Position numbers and translations under genes: made by a program. Below the pieces are notes generated by a model, which worked only from the letters and a program-made list of their open reading frames with translations, was not told where the DNA came from and made no database searches. A stretch of 34,550 nucleotides of DNA from a virus, in the IMG/VR virus record IMGVR_UViG_3300001533_001001, positions 1 to 34,550 of that record, one strand, 5' to 3'. The stretch's first letter is position 1. Every line of letters starts with the position of its first letter. Positions 22,806 through 30,648 of the stretch are shown here, one piece after another.

Positions 22806-23444
22806 ATGAACATCTTCGCTCTGGATCCATGCCCAACTAAGTCTGCTCAAATGTTGGCAAACCGACATGTTGTCAAGATGATTCTTGAATCGGCGCAAAT
22901 GCTCTGCACTGCCCACCGAGTACTGGACGGAAAGCGGCAGTTTGATCTAACCAGCAATCGAAAGAAGACTCAGTATATTCTTCATGATGCAGAGAAAGAC
23001 AGTCTGTTCTACAAGGCGACTCATATCAACCACCCTTGCAACATTTGGGTTCGGTCTCACCAAAAAAACTACCAGTGGCTTTACACTCACTTCGCATCAC
23101 TTTGTGCGGAATACACCAAGCGTTATGGCAAGGTTCATGCAAGCGAAAGAAAACTGCTTGTGCCTCTGTACGCCGCACCGAAGAATATCAATAATACACT
23201 CGGGGACCACCAAAATCCACCCCGAGCAATGCCAGACCAATACAAGGTGTTCAACACCTACATCTCGTATCAGGGATACTACGCAATCGAAAAGGTTTTC
23301 AAGCGACGGATTCATGGGTGGAAAAACAGAAACATTCCGACATTCATTTCTTCATACCTACATAACCTTGGACCTGATGGGGTGAAATTGTTCAACGAAC
23401 TCAATGCTACTCAAAAAGAAATGAATCTCAATGCCAACTTATGA
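22806..23444 (+). CDS. Conserved T4-like phage protein, unknown function
   Basis: 212 residues. The pattern is familiar from T4-like phages of marine bacteria: MNIFALDPCPTKSAQMLANR, HVVKMILESAQMLCTAHRVL, NHPCNIWVRSHQKNYQWLYT, YTKRYGKVH, then PPRAMPDQYKV and YQGYYAIEK. These conserved His, Glu and Arg residues suggest an enzyme acting on nucleic acid or nucleotide, but I know no proven activity. The ATG has GAAAGG upstream. It overlaps the zinc-ribbon gene by 14 bp. Confidence 0.78.
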   Translation: MNIFALDPCPTKSAQMLANRHVVKMILESAQMLCTAHRVLDGKRQFDLTSNRKKTQYILHDAEKDSLFYKATHINHPCNIWVRSHQKNYQWLYTHFASLCAEYTKRYGKVHASERKLLVPLYAAPKNINNTLGDHQNPPRAMPDQYKVFNTYISYQGYYAIEKVFKRRIHGWKNRNIPTFISSYLHNLGPDGVKLFNELNATQKEMNLNANL

Positions 23445-23700
23445 CTACAAGTGTTCGAAGTGTGAGCATATCTTCGAACGCAGTTCAATGATATCTGAGC
23501 GGAATATCCCTGAAACCGAACCCTGTCCGAGTTGCGGTGAGGAAAATTGCGTTCATCAATATTTTGGCGGTGGGGCAGCAGCAATTGTTGATCCTGTTTC
23601 CATTGGTCGAAGAAAGCCTGATAGTGGATTCAAGGAAGTTCTGCATAAAATTCATGAGGGAATGCCCAAAAGTAACCTTGACAAAAGCCGATACTTCTGA
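23431..23700 (+). CDS. FmdB-like zinc-ribbon protein
   Basis: 89 residues. The N-terminus is the FmdB/CxxC_CxxC_SSSS type ribbon: MPTYDYKCSKCEHIFER with Cys8 and Cys11, then CPSCG with Cys32 and Cys35, binding one zinc. The C-terminal part (SGFKEVLHKIHEGMPKSNLD) resembles versions found in cyanophage-like viruses. The exact function is unknown; possibly regulation or complex assembly. It overlaps the previous gene, and a promoter for the next gene lies in its last codons. Confidence 0.85.
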   Translation: MPTYDYKCSKCEHIFERSSMISERNIPETEPCPSCGEENCVHQYFGGGAAAIVDPVSIGRRKPDSGFKEVLHKIHEGMPKSNLDKSRYF

Positions 23701-23706
23701 TATACT
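23678..23706 (+). promoter_or_regulatory. Sigma70-type promoter for the exonuclease gene
   Basis: TTGACA, 17 bp, TATACT, located across the end of the zinc-ribbon gene. The expected transcription start falls about 7 bp after the -10 box, at or next to ATG 23713, so the transcript may be leaderless. Confidence 0.75.
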
Positions 23707-23712
23707 TTCTTG

Positions 23713-24429
23713 ATGATTTGTTATGAACCCCAATCTGCCCACAACGATGAGATTTTCGCCGAACAGGTTGATGGATTTCGCTACTACTCTATTCCTTACG
23801 GGACGGGTAGAGTCTGGGTTCCGTCCGTCACCACCGTTACCGGATATACCAACAAAGAATTCTTCAAGGAATGGCGAAAGGATCCGGCAAATGAAAAGAA
23901 ACTTGATGCGGCGATAAACCGTGGTAATGCGGTTCACGATGCTTGTGAGTTGTACCTGAAAGGGGAATCTTACGAGCATCTTTTGCTGGATTGCCCAACA
24001 CACAAACAATGCTTCAAGGCTATTCAAAATGTTCTAAACCGCTCGGTCGGCAAAGTGATTGCCCTCGAAGAACCCCTCTACAGTGTCGAACACAAGTTCG
24101 CCGGTCGTGTAGACTGTGTTGCTGAGTTTGATGGGGTCTTGTCGATTATCGACTTCAAGAACACCGAGAAACCCAAGCGGTCTTACTGGATCCAAAACTA
24201 TTTCCAGCAGGCAACCGCCTATAGCATCGCATGGGAAGAATTGACCGGTCAACCGATCAAGCAATTTGTCATTCTAGTCGGTCATGCAGACGGGATGAAA
24301 TGCCAAGTGTTTCGAGAGCCAACGGTACACTATAAACAGGATCTATATACCTGTATCAAAGATTTCTGGAAGTCACATCTTCCAACATACAAGCAACACC
24401 TAGAACAACTGAAAGGTTATACACCATGA
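23713..24429 (+). CDS. RecB-like PD-(D/E)XK exonuclease
   Basis: 238 residues, a nuclease of the PD-(D/E)XK superfamily (RecB/Cas4/MGME1-like) found in many T4-like marine phages. Visible elements are RGNAVHDACELYL (His75), EEPLYS (Glu120), GRVDCVAEFDG (Asp134), LSIIDFKNTE with the D-x-K pair (Asp147, Lys149), and the QNYFQQATAYSIAW helix (conserved Gln/Tyr). It should degrade DNA ends, in host DNA breakdown or recombination. There is no iron-sulfur cysteine cluster of the Cas4 kind. The start is ATG 23713, immediately at the promoter's start site; TTG 23710 is less likely. It is coupled by ATGA to the next gene. Confidence 0.88.
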   Translation: MICYEPQSAHNDEIFAEQVDGFRYYSIPYGTGRVWVPSVTTVTGYTNKEFFKEWRKDPANEKKLDAAINRGNAVHDACELYLKGESYEHLLLDCPTHKQCFKAIQNVLNRSVGKVIALEEPLYSVEHKFAGRVDCVAEFDGVLSIIDFKNTEKPKRSYWIQNYFQQATAYSIAWEELTGQPIKQFVILVGHADGMKCQVFREPTVHYKQDLYTCIKDFWKSHLPTYKQHLEQLKGYTP

Positions 24430-24737
24430 GTTGCTGCAAGAATCCTAGTTTTTTCCGTCGTCTTTTGTGCTGGGCGTTCGCCCCCAGTACTTGTGCAAGT
24501 CATCCGTCCTGTGACGATATCGCCGAGTTTCATACCGGGACCGTGTTCAAGGTAAAAAACTCTGATCCACAACCCCGCTCGAACGCTGAGTATTTCATGA
24601 TTCGACTGCGAGACTCGGACTCGGACTCGGATGCCGTTGAGTATGCTCTATTCACAAAGCATGCTATCGAGCAAGCAATTGAACGGGCGAATAAGAATCC
24701 CGAACACATTCCCACCGAGATTCGCGGAAATGTCTGA
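24426..24737 (+). CDS. Hypothetical protein with Cys-rich start and Asp-Ser repeat
   Basis: 103 residues. The first 30 contain five cysteines (SCCKNPSFFRRLLCWAFAPS then CASHPSC), which could bind metal. A loop is encoded by three tandem GACTCG hexamers (RDSDSDSDAVEY). The C-terminal helix EYALFTKHAIEQAIERANKN followed by PEHIP resembles a small protein family of T4-like cyanophages. The ATG overlaps the exonuclease stop by 4 bp, and its end overlaps the gp33-like gene by 8 bp. Confidence 0.7.
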   Translation: MSCCKNPSFFRRLLCWAFAPSTCASHPSCDDIAEFHTGTVFKVKNSDPQPRSNAEYFMIRLRDSDSDSDAVEYALFTKHAIEQAIERANKNPEHIPTEIRGNV

Positions 24738-24981
24738 GTTCAAAGCAGGGATCATGGATCCCCATATCCAAGAAAAGTTCAATAATCAAGTTCGAGAGAT
24801 TGTCTTTCAAGATCCAAGCGTGAGTTACATTGAAGCGATTTTAGAATCCTGTGAACACCATGGGATTGAACCCGAAGCCGCCAGTAAACTCATTAGCCGC
24901 CCCATTCGTGAGCGGGTTGAAATAGAAGCCCGCCAACGGAATTTTCGAGTGGGAGAAAAAGTTTCTCGCCTCCCCATCTGA
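24730..24981 (+). CDS. 33: Late transcription coactivator, T4 gp33-like
   Basis: 83 residues from ATG 24730; the frame is open to 24631, but that is inside the previous gene. The pattern (FNNQVREIVFQDPSVSYIEA, ILESCEHHGIEPEAASKLIS, then RPIRERVEIEARQRNFRVGE) matches the gp33-like late-promoter accessory family: helical, with a YIEAI...CE..GIE core and a terminal IE.EA helix. In T4, gp33 joins RNA polymerase and the sliding clamp to activate late promoters. In T4 it also lies near genes 59 and 32, which are downstream here. The gp55 sigma partner is not in the window. Confidence 0.75.
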   Translation: MSEFKAGIMDPHIQEKFNNQVREIVFQDPSVSYIEAILESCEHHGIEPEAASKLISRPIRERVEIEARQRNFRVGEKVSRLPI

Positions 24982-25010
24982 TTTTGTCATTCCTTTGCTG
25001 AGATCATACC

Positions 25011-25745
25011 ATGAAAGCCCACACCTATTTTACACCAAGTCACCGTATTTTCTATGATGACTTCCTAAAACCGTCGTTTCCGAAAACCCATGAACTGATC
25101 GTACATGAATACGAGCAGATCTGTCAAGAGAAAGGTCGCTGGCGTTCACCGGGCTTCTACAAGACAGTATGCAAAAAGGTAGAACTACTGCGAGATTTGG
25201 CAGCGGATCCGAACGAGGATATGTTCTTATTCATGGATTCCGATGTCCAGTTCTTCAATGAAGATACGGTTACTGACTTCATCGAATACAGCAAGTTCTC
25301 TGTATTCGATGATGTCCACTTTTGGTGCATGGATGATATCATGCCCTGCACAGGTTTCATGTATGTGCGATGCAATTCAACAACCGTTAAAGTGTTTGAT
25401 GAAATGATAGAACTCATGAAGCGAAACGACTCAAAGTCTTTGGGTGGAGATCAGAATGCATTTCGGTTTGTAACAAACAATCATCAGGATTTTCAGGGTC
25501 GAATAATTACCAGTCTGCTTCCACGATTGATCTACTGCAATTATGCCCATCTTGAAACTTTGAATCAGGGTGGGAAGAAAGATCATTATGTCTGGGACGG
25601 TCAGACACCAGTTGAAGTTCCGAACGATGTCATTGATGCCATGCGAGTTCATCACGGAAACTACACCATCGGCGTAGACAACAAGTTTGCTTTGATGAGT
25701 ACGGTTCGAGAGCAAGTCAAGGCACGCAAGGAATCCAATCAATGA
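25011..25745 (+). CDS. Glycosyltransferase, GT-A type with DxD motif
   Basis: 244 residues of a nucleotide-diphospho-sugar transferase. The core is ELLRDLAADPNEDMFLFMDS then DVQFF, where D76-S-D78 is the metal-binding DxD. It is followed by the acceptor-like CTGFMYVRCN and GGDQNAFRF, which is typical of GT77/alpha-galactosyl-transferase-like families, and VHHGNYTIGVDNK near the end. The substrate cannot be told. It opens the glyco-gene island inserted between gene 33 and gene 59 and is coupled by a 4-bp overlap to the next glycosyltransferase. Confidence 0.82.
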   Translation: MKAHTYFTPSHRIFYDDFLKPSFPKTHELIVHEYEQICQEKGRWRSPGFYKTVCKKVELLRDLAADPNEDMFLFMDSDVQFFNEDTVTDFIEYSKFSVFDDVHFWCMDDIMPCTGFMYVRCNSTTVKVFDEMIELMKRNDSKSLGGDQNAFRFVTNNHQDFQGRIITSLLPRLIYCNYAHLETLNQGGKKDHYVWDGQTPVEVPNDVIDAMRVHHGNYTIGVDNKFALMSTVREQVKARKESNQ

Positions 25746-26584
25746 GCAAGCCGGTGATCTTCAAACCATCGCCGTCATTTGGTCATCCCGGAGATGGGTT
25801 CCGGAAATTGATCGACCTTTGGTCGGCATCGGGATTTGTCGAAGTCAAAGAATCGCCGAATCGCTACTGCTGGTGGGGTGAACCGGGGAAGATTCTTTTG
25901 CATGACCATCATCGTGTCTTTGATGTTGTGAGAGATCTACCCCCCTATGAGTTTGGTTTGTTCGGGAATATGGCTCCCAAGGATGAAAGACCCGACTGGA
26001 ATGATAGTAGAGACCATCGCTGGATTTTCTGGTGTCGATATACCGATCTAGTCCAACAAAACATTCAAGAGGGGATGGTCATTCCCCCGAAAGACCGGTA
26101 TCTCAACAGCATCTTTTTGGGTCGAGTTGAAAACGACCTACAGACCCAGAACCGGTTTCAATCCCGAATCGACTGGACCAAACATATCGACTTGATTCGA
26201 ATTGTAAGAGGTCTCCAAACTCCACACCCATACCCGCCGAAGCATTATCTCATCATGATGTCTCGATCCGTGTATGCTTTGCTTCTTCCGGGATATGGGA
26301 ACAAGTGTCACCGAGATCTAGAAGCGGTTGCTATGGGATGCGTTCCTGTTGTGACTCCCGGTGTTGATGTTGTCAACTACCACGAACCCATGCCAATTTT
26401 TGCCGAAGTCAAGACAGACCAAGAGGCAAGTGAATTGTTTGAGAACATTGATCGTTATGACCGTGAAAAATTTGAAATGTATGGAGAGCAGCAAAAGGAA
26501 TTAGTATCATGGTGGTTCAGAAACAGTTCGGTTCGCGGATCATTCTTGACGACACAAAAAATTGTCAAGAGTCTGATGGGATAA
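25742..26584 (+). CDS. Exostosin-like glycosyltransferase (GT47-like)
   Basis: 280 residues. The C-terminal half has a GT-B/exostosin nucleotide-sugar binding pattern: SRSVYALLLPGYGNKCHRDL then EAVAMGCVPVVTPGVDV (about 178-210), in which the conserved Glu contacts the donor. The N-terminal half is less conserved and aromatic-rich (YCWWGEPGKILLHDHHRVFD). It is coupled by ATGA to the preceding transferase. The product may be a glycan on a virion protein, on phage DNA or on the host surface. Confidence 0.8.
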   Translation: MSKPVIFKPSPSFGHPGDGFRKLIDLWSASGFVEVKESPNRYCWWGEPGKILLHDHHRVFDVVRDLPPYEFGLFGNMAPKDERPDWNDSRDHRWIFWCRYTDLVQQNIQEGMVIPPKDRYLNSIFLGRVENDLQTQNRFQSRIDWTKHIDLIRIVRGLQTPHPYPPKHYLIMMSRSVYALLLPGYGNKCHRDLEAVAMGCVPVVTPGVDVVNYHEPMPIFAEVKTDQEASELFENIDRYDREKFEMYGEQQKELVSWWFRNSSVRGSFLTTQKIVKSLMG

Positions 26585-26651
26585 AGAGAGACTACCTTTT
26601 CGTTCCTCTGGACAAAGGTGGGTTCGGTGCGATGGTTGCAGCGGAGTCTTT

Positions 26652-26993
26652 TTGACCTTCCACGAACCGGATCGAAACCCAAAATGGTCCTATGTCCAGA
26701 CCACCGATGGACTCCCGGATTCTCCCGTTGTGAGAATTGCAGAGAAAGATCCGATTAGTGATATTGCAACATGCGGAGTTTATGTTGCAAGAAAGAGTAA
26801 TGAACTTTTTGATGCTATTCGTTTGATGATCTTATGGAATGAGCGGGTCAATAATGAATTTTACATTGCTCCCGCTTTTAACCATCTTCTCCCACAGTCA
26901 AAAAACTTTAGTTTAGGGATTTTCCCATATTCGGTCAAAATGATCGGTCTTGGCACACCCGAAGATTACGAAAAATATTATTTTTCCTCCTAA
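26652..26993 (+). CDS. C-terminal fragment of a sugar nucleotidyltransferase, truncated or frameshifted
   Basis: 113 residues from TTG 26652, which has GCGGAG at 5-bp spacing. The sequence matches the C-terminal half of NTP-transferase family enzymes: KWSYVQ, VRIAEKDPISDIATCGVYVA, a central VNNEFYIAPAFNHLL, and KMIGLGTPEDYEKYYF. The N-terminal nucleotide-binding domain (GxGxRF...KP) is missing. Another frame, open from ATG 26509, ends at TGA 26651 right at this start, and a -1 slip on the TTTTT run would join the two as ...AAESFLTFHEPD. It is therefore a remnant, a separate domain, or a frameshifted gene. Confidence 0.6.
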   Translation: MTFHEPDRNPKWSYVQTTDGLPDSPVVRIAEKDPISDIATCGVYVARKSNELFDAIRLMILWNERVNNEFYIAPAFNHLLPQSKNFSLGIFPYSVKMIGLGTPEDYEKYYFSS

Positions 26994-27000
26994 TTTCTTG

Positions 27001-27028
27001 TTGACACATGTCAAAATTCGGGTATAAT
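27001..27028 (+). promoter_or_regulatory. Sigma70-type promoter with inverted repeat over the -35
   Basis: TTGACA, 16 bp, TATAAT, 31 bp before ATG 27059. The -35 lies in an inverted repeat TTGACA-CA-TGTCAA (27001-27014), a possible repressor site. Its position means the long open frame from 27008 cannot be translated from its first codons. Confidence 0.75.
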
Positions 27029-27058
27029 ACAGAAATATTATGGGAGGCAAAGACTATC

Positions 27059-28072
27059 ATGGTATCACCCGAGTTTCTAGAGCGGAAGACAAATTTGCCG
27101 CCAAGGGTAGGTAGTGCAGAATATGCCGAACAATTTCTCGGAAAAGGTAAGTCGCCATACTCATACATTTATGCCGATAACCATCCCAATACCACTCAAT
27201 ACCCCACCCCAACATACACAAATTCCGCATCGTCTCCCCCGATGACGAACGCACAGTTGTTGAGAGCCCATATCATGTCGCAACCATCTCAAGAGGAAAT
27301 TGATGTATGCTGGTTTGGTTTGACACTGGACCAAAAAGGTCATGTTGCTTTTCAACCAGAAACTTCGACAGATAACATTTTTTACCAGTTGGCGTGTGAT
27401 ATTCGATCTAGTCCCCGTCCGGATGGATACCGCAACATATCCGAAGCGAAGATCCAAGGAACCAGAATTCGTGTCGGTCCGCAATTCAAGATGCATATTT
27501 ACACCCCCGAGAACTATGAAGAACCCCGGTTTACATGGTATATCCCGACATTCGCAAATGTTGTTTTGGTCGGGGGAAAGAGCATGGGTGGATCCAATTG
27601 GTATAACATGGAGAATCCGATCCTGTCGGATACGATTCGCATTGGGGAGAAAGATGTCACTGCCCCTGAAAGCATTTTGAGTCCAGTCTGTCTCTATTCC
27701 AATTCGGTATCGCCCATCAACGCTTCCCGGCACTGGGTGGAGCATTCGCGATATCGGTCGGATACTTCGCTATCAAGAGTAGATTGTGGATCACAGACCT
27801 TTTCGGTTGCATTGAAAATCTGCGAACAGGAATATGCACTTTTCGAGAAACGACGGTTCCAAAAGACTACCGCCCCCCGAAGATTTGCTATTGAACTTGT
27901 CTTTTCGAAAGAAAAACTAGCCCGGCTTCCGAAGCATGTTTCTCTGGAAATCCAACAACAAAACAAACAACTTATCGCTCTGATGAAATCTTTTCCTGAT
28001 GGTGTAGTCAGGGCGAACGCAGGAGATCATCAGGATTATGTCCATATTCTGATACAGGGAGAATACGAATGA
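27059..28072 (+). CDS. Unknown protein in glyco-gene island
   Basis: 337 residues from ATG 27059, chosen because GGGAGG precedes it and a promoter lies upstream. No domain recognised. The first 60 residues are Pro/Tyr/Thr-rich and probably disordered. The centre is beta-rich (RIRVGPQFKMHIYTPENYEE; TFANVVLVGGKSMGGSNWYN) and the C-terminal third helical (EQEYALFEKRRFQKTTAPRR). It overlaps the GT-D-like gene by 4 bp (ATGA), so the two probably act together, perhaps in glycan synthesis. Confidence 0.7.
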   Translation: MVSPEFLERKTNLPPRVGSAEYAEQFLGKGKSPYSYIYADNHPNTTQYPTPTYTNSASSPPMTNAQLLRAHIMSQPSQEEIDVCWFGLTLDQKGHVAFQPETSTDNIFYQLACDIRSSPRPDGYRNISEAKIQGTRIRVGPQFKMHIYTPENYEEPRFTWYIPTFANVVLVGGKSMGGSNWYNMENPILSDTIRIGEKDVTAPESILSPVCLYSNSVSPINASRHWVEHSRYRSDTSLSRVDCGSQTFSVALKICEQEYALFEKRRFQKTTAPRRFAIELVFSKEKLARLPKHVSLEIQQQNKQLIALMKSFPDGVVRANAGDHQDYVHILIQGEYE

Positions 28073-28941
28073 CCGTGGTTGTAAAATATATGAATCCAAT
28101 GAATCTAAAATCAGGCAACGAATGGATTTCAAATCAAATTGGAAAGATCGACTCACGAACCCCGAATGTTTTTGCTGCCGGTAAAATTGGCGCAAACGAA
28201 TCCATTCTGTGTAGTAGCGAGCAAGTTACTTCTGATATCCAGCAAAGTTGTGCAAGTCTTGCTGGGATCTACCCTATTTCAGAACAAGATCGGTTCAAAG
28301 AAAGGTTTTGTGATGCTGTTTCGAAAATGGATCTGCTGTGTCCGTGGAATATCAACAATGGTCGGGGGGAAGAAAAGATCCTTGATCGGTATGCGAGTGA
28401 ATCATGTGAATACGCCGAACTCAAAACACTCGATCCTCTTGAAATTCCATCCAACGAATCCCGATGGTCTCACGCTCTAGAGGGGTTTCGGGTTTTGGTT
28501 ATTTCGCCCTTCAAGCAGACCATCCTACACCAATATCAAAACCGTGAGTGGGATCAAACCGGCATTCTTCCGGAACTCGCTTCTCTGACTGTTCAGAGAG
28601 CAGACTACTGCAAAGCGGTTTGTCACAACGGGTTTGACAGTTGGGAAGAACATTTGAATCGCCACCTTGACGAGATTGACCCCGAAGACTATGATATCGC
28701 TCTTATTGGATGCGGTGGTATCAGTCTCATCCTTGCTGCGGAACTCAAGGATCGCGGATTGTCCGCAATTCATACTGGTGGATCAACTCAACTTTTGTTC
28801 GGTGTGGTTGGTGGTCGATGGGAAAACCGCCAAAGCCACACTCCGCATATCAACAAACATTGGACTCGACCGTTTGTTGAAGATCAACCGGATTTTCCAG
28901 ATGTCATGGAAAAATATGATGGTGGGGCTTGCTACTTCTAA
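28069..28941 (+). CDS. Putative glycosyltransferase, GT-D-like
   Basis: 290 residues. The C-terminal motif DYDIALIGCGGISLILAAEL, then SAIHTGGSTQLLFGVVGGRW (about 208-251), is the signature of GT-D-type putative glycosyltransferases (usual form: G.G.YG..LA..IK..GK.AIH.GG..Q.LFGI.GKRW). The N-terminal half is variable, and a PFKQTILHQY segment follows the VLVISP strand. The usual Lys/Tyr positions vary, so the donor is unknown. It is coupled to the unknown gene upstream and to the gp59-like gene downstream (TAATG overlap). Confidence 0.75.
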   Translation: MTVVVKYMNPMNLKSGNEWISNQIGKIDSRTPNVFAAGKIGANESILCSSEQVTSDIQQSCASLAGIYPISEQDRFKERFCDAVSKMDLLCPWNINNGRGEEKILDRYASESCEYAELKTLDPLEIPSNESRWSHALEGFRVLVISPFKQTILHQYQNREWDQTGILPELASLTVQRADYCKAVCHNGFDSWEEHLNRHLDEIDPEDYDIALIGCGGISLILAAELKDRGLSAIHTGGSTQLLFGVVGGRWENRQSHTPHINKHWTRPFVEDQPDFPDVMEKYDGGACYF

Positions 28942-29597
28942 TGATTGAACCGGGTCTCAAGATCAAACCATATGATGCGTACTGTATTCACAATGCCGTG
29001 AGACTTCACTTCCAAAGCGAGAAGTATGATTACTTTCGATACAACGGTAAAACCCGAGTTGTGCAACCAAGTGAGTTCACGAAAAACAAGCAGCGGTTTG
29101 ACTATCTTCGACTCGTAAGAAAATGCCCCACTGCGATTGAAGTTCAAAACTTTTGCGCATGTAACTACGCCATGGATCGGGCATGGTTTATCACAAAAAA
29201 CGACACCACGGAATCACTCGAAAGGTTCTCAAAATGGAAGCGGTTTTATGAGATGCCGTTTCATTTCTTCGCGAAGGATCTGAGTAAAGCCCGAGACCGT
29301 GTAATCCAAAATCAATTTCCGGCTAATGCCTTGTGGAACCGGGTTGGTGAAAACAACCCAATTCTTTATGACCTTTGGTTGTCCGGTGAAATTCAAACCG
29401 AGACTGTTTGTGTTCTTGACCATATCATGGGTATCTTTCAACTATGGGACGATTCCCAACAGTATGATCCCTGTTGGGAAGATTTGTGTTTCAGTGTTCC
29501 ACAATACACGCCGTTTGTCATGGGGTTAGTGGTTGACCTCGATGAATATCGAGACAAGGTGAAAGAAATTGTTATGGAGATCCGAGAAATGACTTGA
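28941..29597 (+). CDS. 59: Helicase loader, T4 gp59-like
   Basis: 218 residues from ATG 28941, overlapping the previous stop (TAATG). In T4, gp59 loads the gp41 helicase on forks coated with gp32. The pattern follows gp59: LKIKPYDAYCIHNAVRLHFQ, YDYFRYNGKTRVV, FTKNKQRFDYLRLVRK, NFCACNYAMDRAWFI and a helical C-terminal half with AVCVLD-like strands. The gene directly precedes gene 32, as in T4-like genomes, which strongly supports the call. Length is close to T4 gp59 (217). Confidence 0.87.
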   Translation: MIEPGLKIKPYDAYCIHNAVRLHFQSEKYDYFRYNGKTRVVQPSEFTKNKQRFDYLRLVRKCPTAIEVQNFCACNYAMDRAWFITKNDTTESLERFSKWKRFYEMPFHFFAKDLSKARDRVIQNQFPANALWNRVGENNPILYDLWLSGEIQTETVCVLDHIMGIFQLWDDSQQYDPCWEDLCFSVPQYTPFVMGLVVDLDEYRDKVKEIVMEIREMT

Positions 29598-29622
29598 CTT
29601 CCGCCTACATATAGGGTATACT
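29594..29622 (+). promoter_or_regulatory. Sigma70-type promoter for gene 32
   Basis: TTGACT, 17 bp, TATACT, overlapping the stop of the gp59-like gene. It gives a leader of about 70 nt before the SSB start. Confidence 0.75.
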
Positions 29623-29638
29623 TCTCTGAATCGAAAGT

Positions 29639-29697
29639 ATACGAAAATCGTATCAGTTGTATTAGTCGAATAAGCCGTATCATAAGGAGAAATTACT
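29639..29697 (+). promoter_or_regulatory. Gene 32 leader with hairpin and repeats
   Basis: The AU-rich leader has a hairpin ATACGA-AAA-TCGTAT (29639-29653). The heptamer CGTATCA occurs both at its 3' arm and 6 bp before the AAGGAG Shine-Dalgarno. In T4, gp32 binds its own leader at a 5' structure to repress translation; this leader could work likewise. Confidence 0.4.
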
Positions 29698-30648
29698 ATG
29701 GCTAAAGACCCATTTGCATCGCTTAAGCGTTCCCGTGAAGAATCCGTCCGTCAACTCAACGAGAAAGCGGACAAACTTGCAGGGGGTAAAACCTCTTATG
29801 TTGATGAGCGAATTTGGAAGCCGACCAAAGACAAAGCCGGAAATGCCGATGCCGTCATTCGCTTCCTTGACACCCCACTAAATGCTGAGAAGACCGCACT
29901 GGAAAACAGCCCTGTTGTCCAGCGTTATAGCCACGGCTTCGAAGTAAACGGGAAGTGGCTCATCGAAGACTGCCCAACCACACTCGGTTTGCCGTGTCCA
30001 ATCTGCGATGCAAACTCTGAACTGTGGAACACCGGTTTGGATTCGAACAAGAAGATCGCAAGTAGCCGCAAGCGTAAACTGTCTTACTACGCAAACATCT
30101 ATGTCATTAGTGATCAGGGTAATCCGGAAAACGAGGGCAAGGTGTTCCTATACCGCTTCGGTCGCCAGATTTGGGATATCATCGAAGAAGCCCGTCAGCC
30201 CCAGTCGGCACTTGATGAGGCGATGAACCCGTTTGACATGTGGACCGGGGCTAACCTGCGTGTTCGCGTTCGAAAGAATGAGGGTGGGTATGACACCTAC
30301 ACTTCATCCGCTTTCGAATCGCCGAAGCCACTCTCAAACAGTGACGACAAGATCAAGGAAATTTGGTTGCAGGCATATCCGCTTGAACCCGAGATTTCCC
30401 CGACTCTGTTTAAGTCTTATGACGAACTCAAGACTCGTTTCGACGAGGTTGTGGGAAATAAGACTCGGATCGTCAACCCGTCTACGGAGTCTGCGGCAAA
30501 CACACTCCCCGAAGCGGAAATGGGTGATATCGAAGAAACCGCTCCATTCGACGGTGACGAAGATACACCCAAGGTCGCGTCAAAGACCAAGAGTCCAGAA
30601 GACTTCCTGTCTCAACTTAACGAATTGACCGGCATGCAAGTTGACTGA
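29698..30648 (+). CDS. 32: Single-stranded DNA-binding protein, T4 gp32-like
   Basis: 316 residues; coats ssDNA in replication, recombination and repair. The basic N-terminal domain (SLKRSREESVRQLNEKADKL) should give cooperative binding, as in T4. The zinc site is His79, Cys92, Cys100, Cys103, spaced like T4's His64/Cys77/Cys87/Cys90 (HGFEVNGKWLIEDC then CPICDANSELWN). The KKIASSRKRKLSYYANIYVI strand and FGRQIWDIIEE follow. The last 70 residues are acidic (EMGDIEETAPFDGDED), the tail that recruits partners. It has its own promoter and Shine-Dalgarno (AAGGAG). Its stop lies in a hairpin. Confidence 0.95.
   Translation: MAKDPFASLKRSREESVRQLNEKADKLAGGKTSYVDERIWKPTKDKAGNADAVIRFLDTPLNAEKTALENSPVVQRYSHGFEVNGKWLIEDCPTTLGLPCPICDANSELWNTGLDSNKKIASSRKRKLSYYANIYVISDQGNPENEGKVFLYRFGRQIWDIIEEARQPQSALDEAMNPFDMWTGANLRVRVRKNEGGYDTYTSSAFESPKPLSNSDDKIKEIWLQAYPLEPEISPTLFKSYDELKTRFDEVVGNKTRIVNPSTESAANTLPEAEMGDIEETAPFDGDEDTPKVASKTKSPEDFLSQLNELTGMQVD

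Noticed and set aside
24613-24630. Tandem GACTCG hexamers as a regulatory repeat
   Set aside because: Three in-frame copies encode an Asp-Ser loop; simple coding microsatellite is sufficient explanation.
27161-27745. 194-codon minus-strand frame in the glyco-island
   Set aside because: No Shine-Dalgarno or promoter, and the plus frame has promoter, Shine-Dalgarno and coupling to the next gene.
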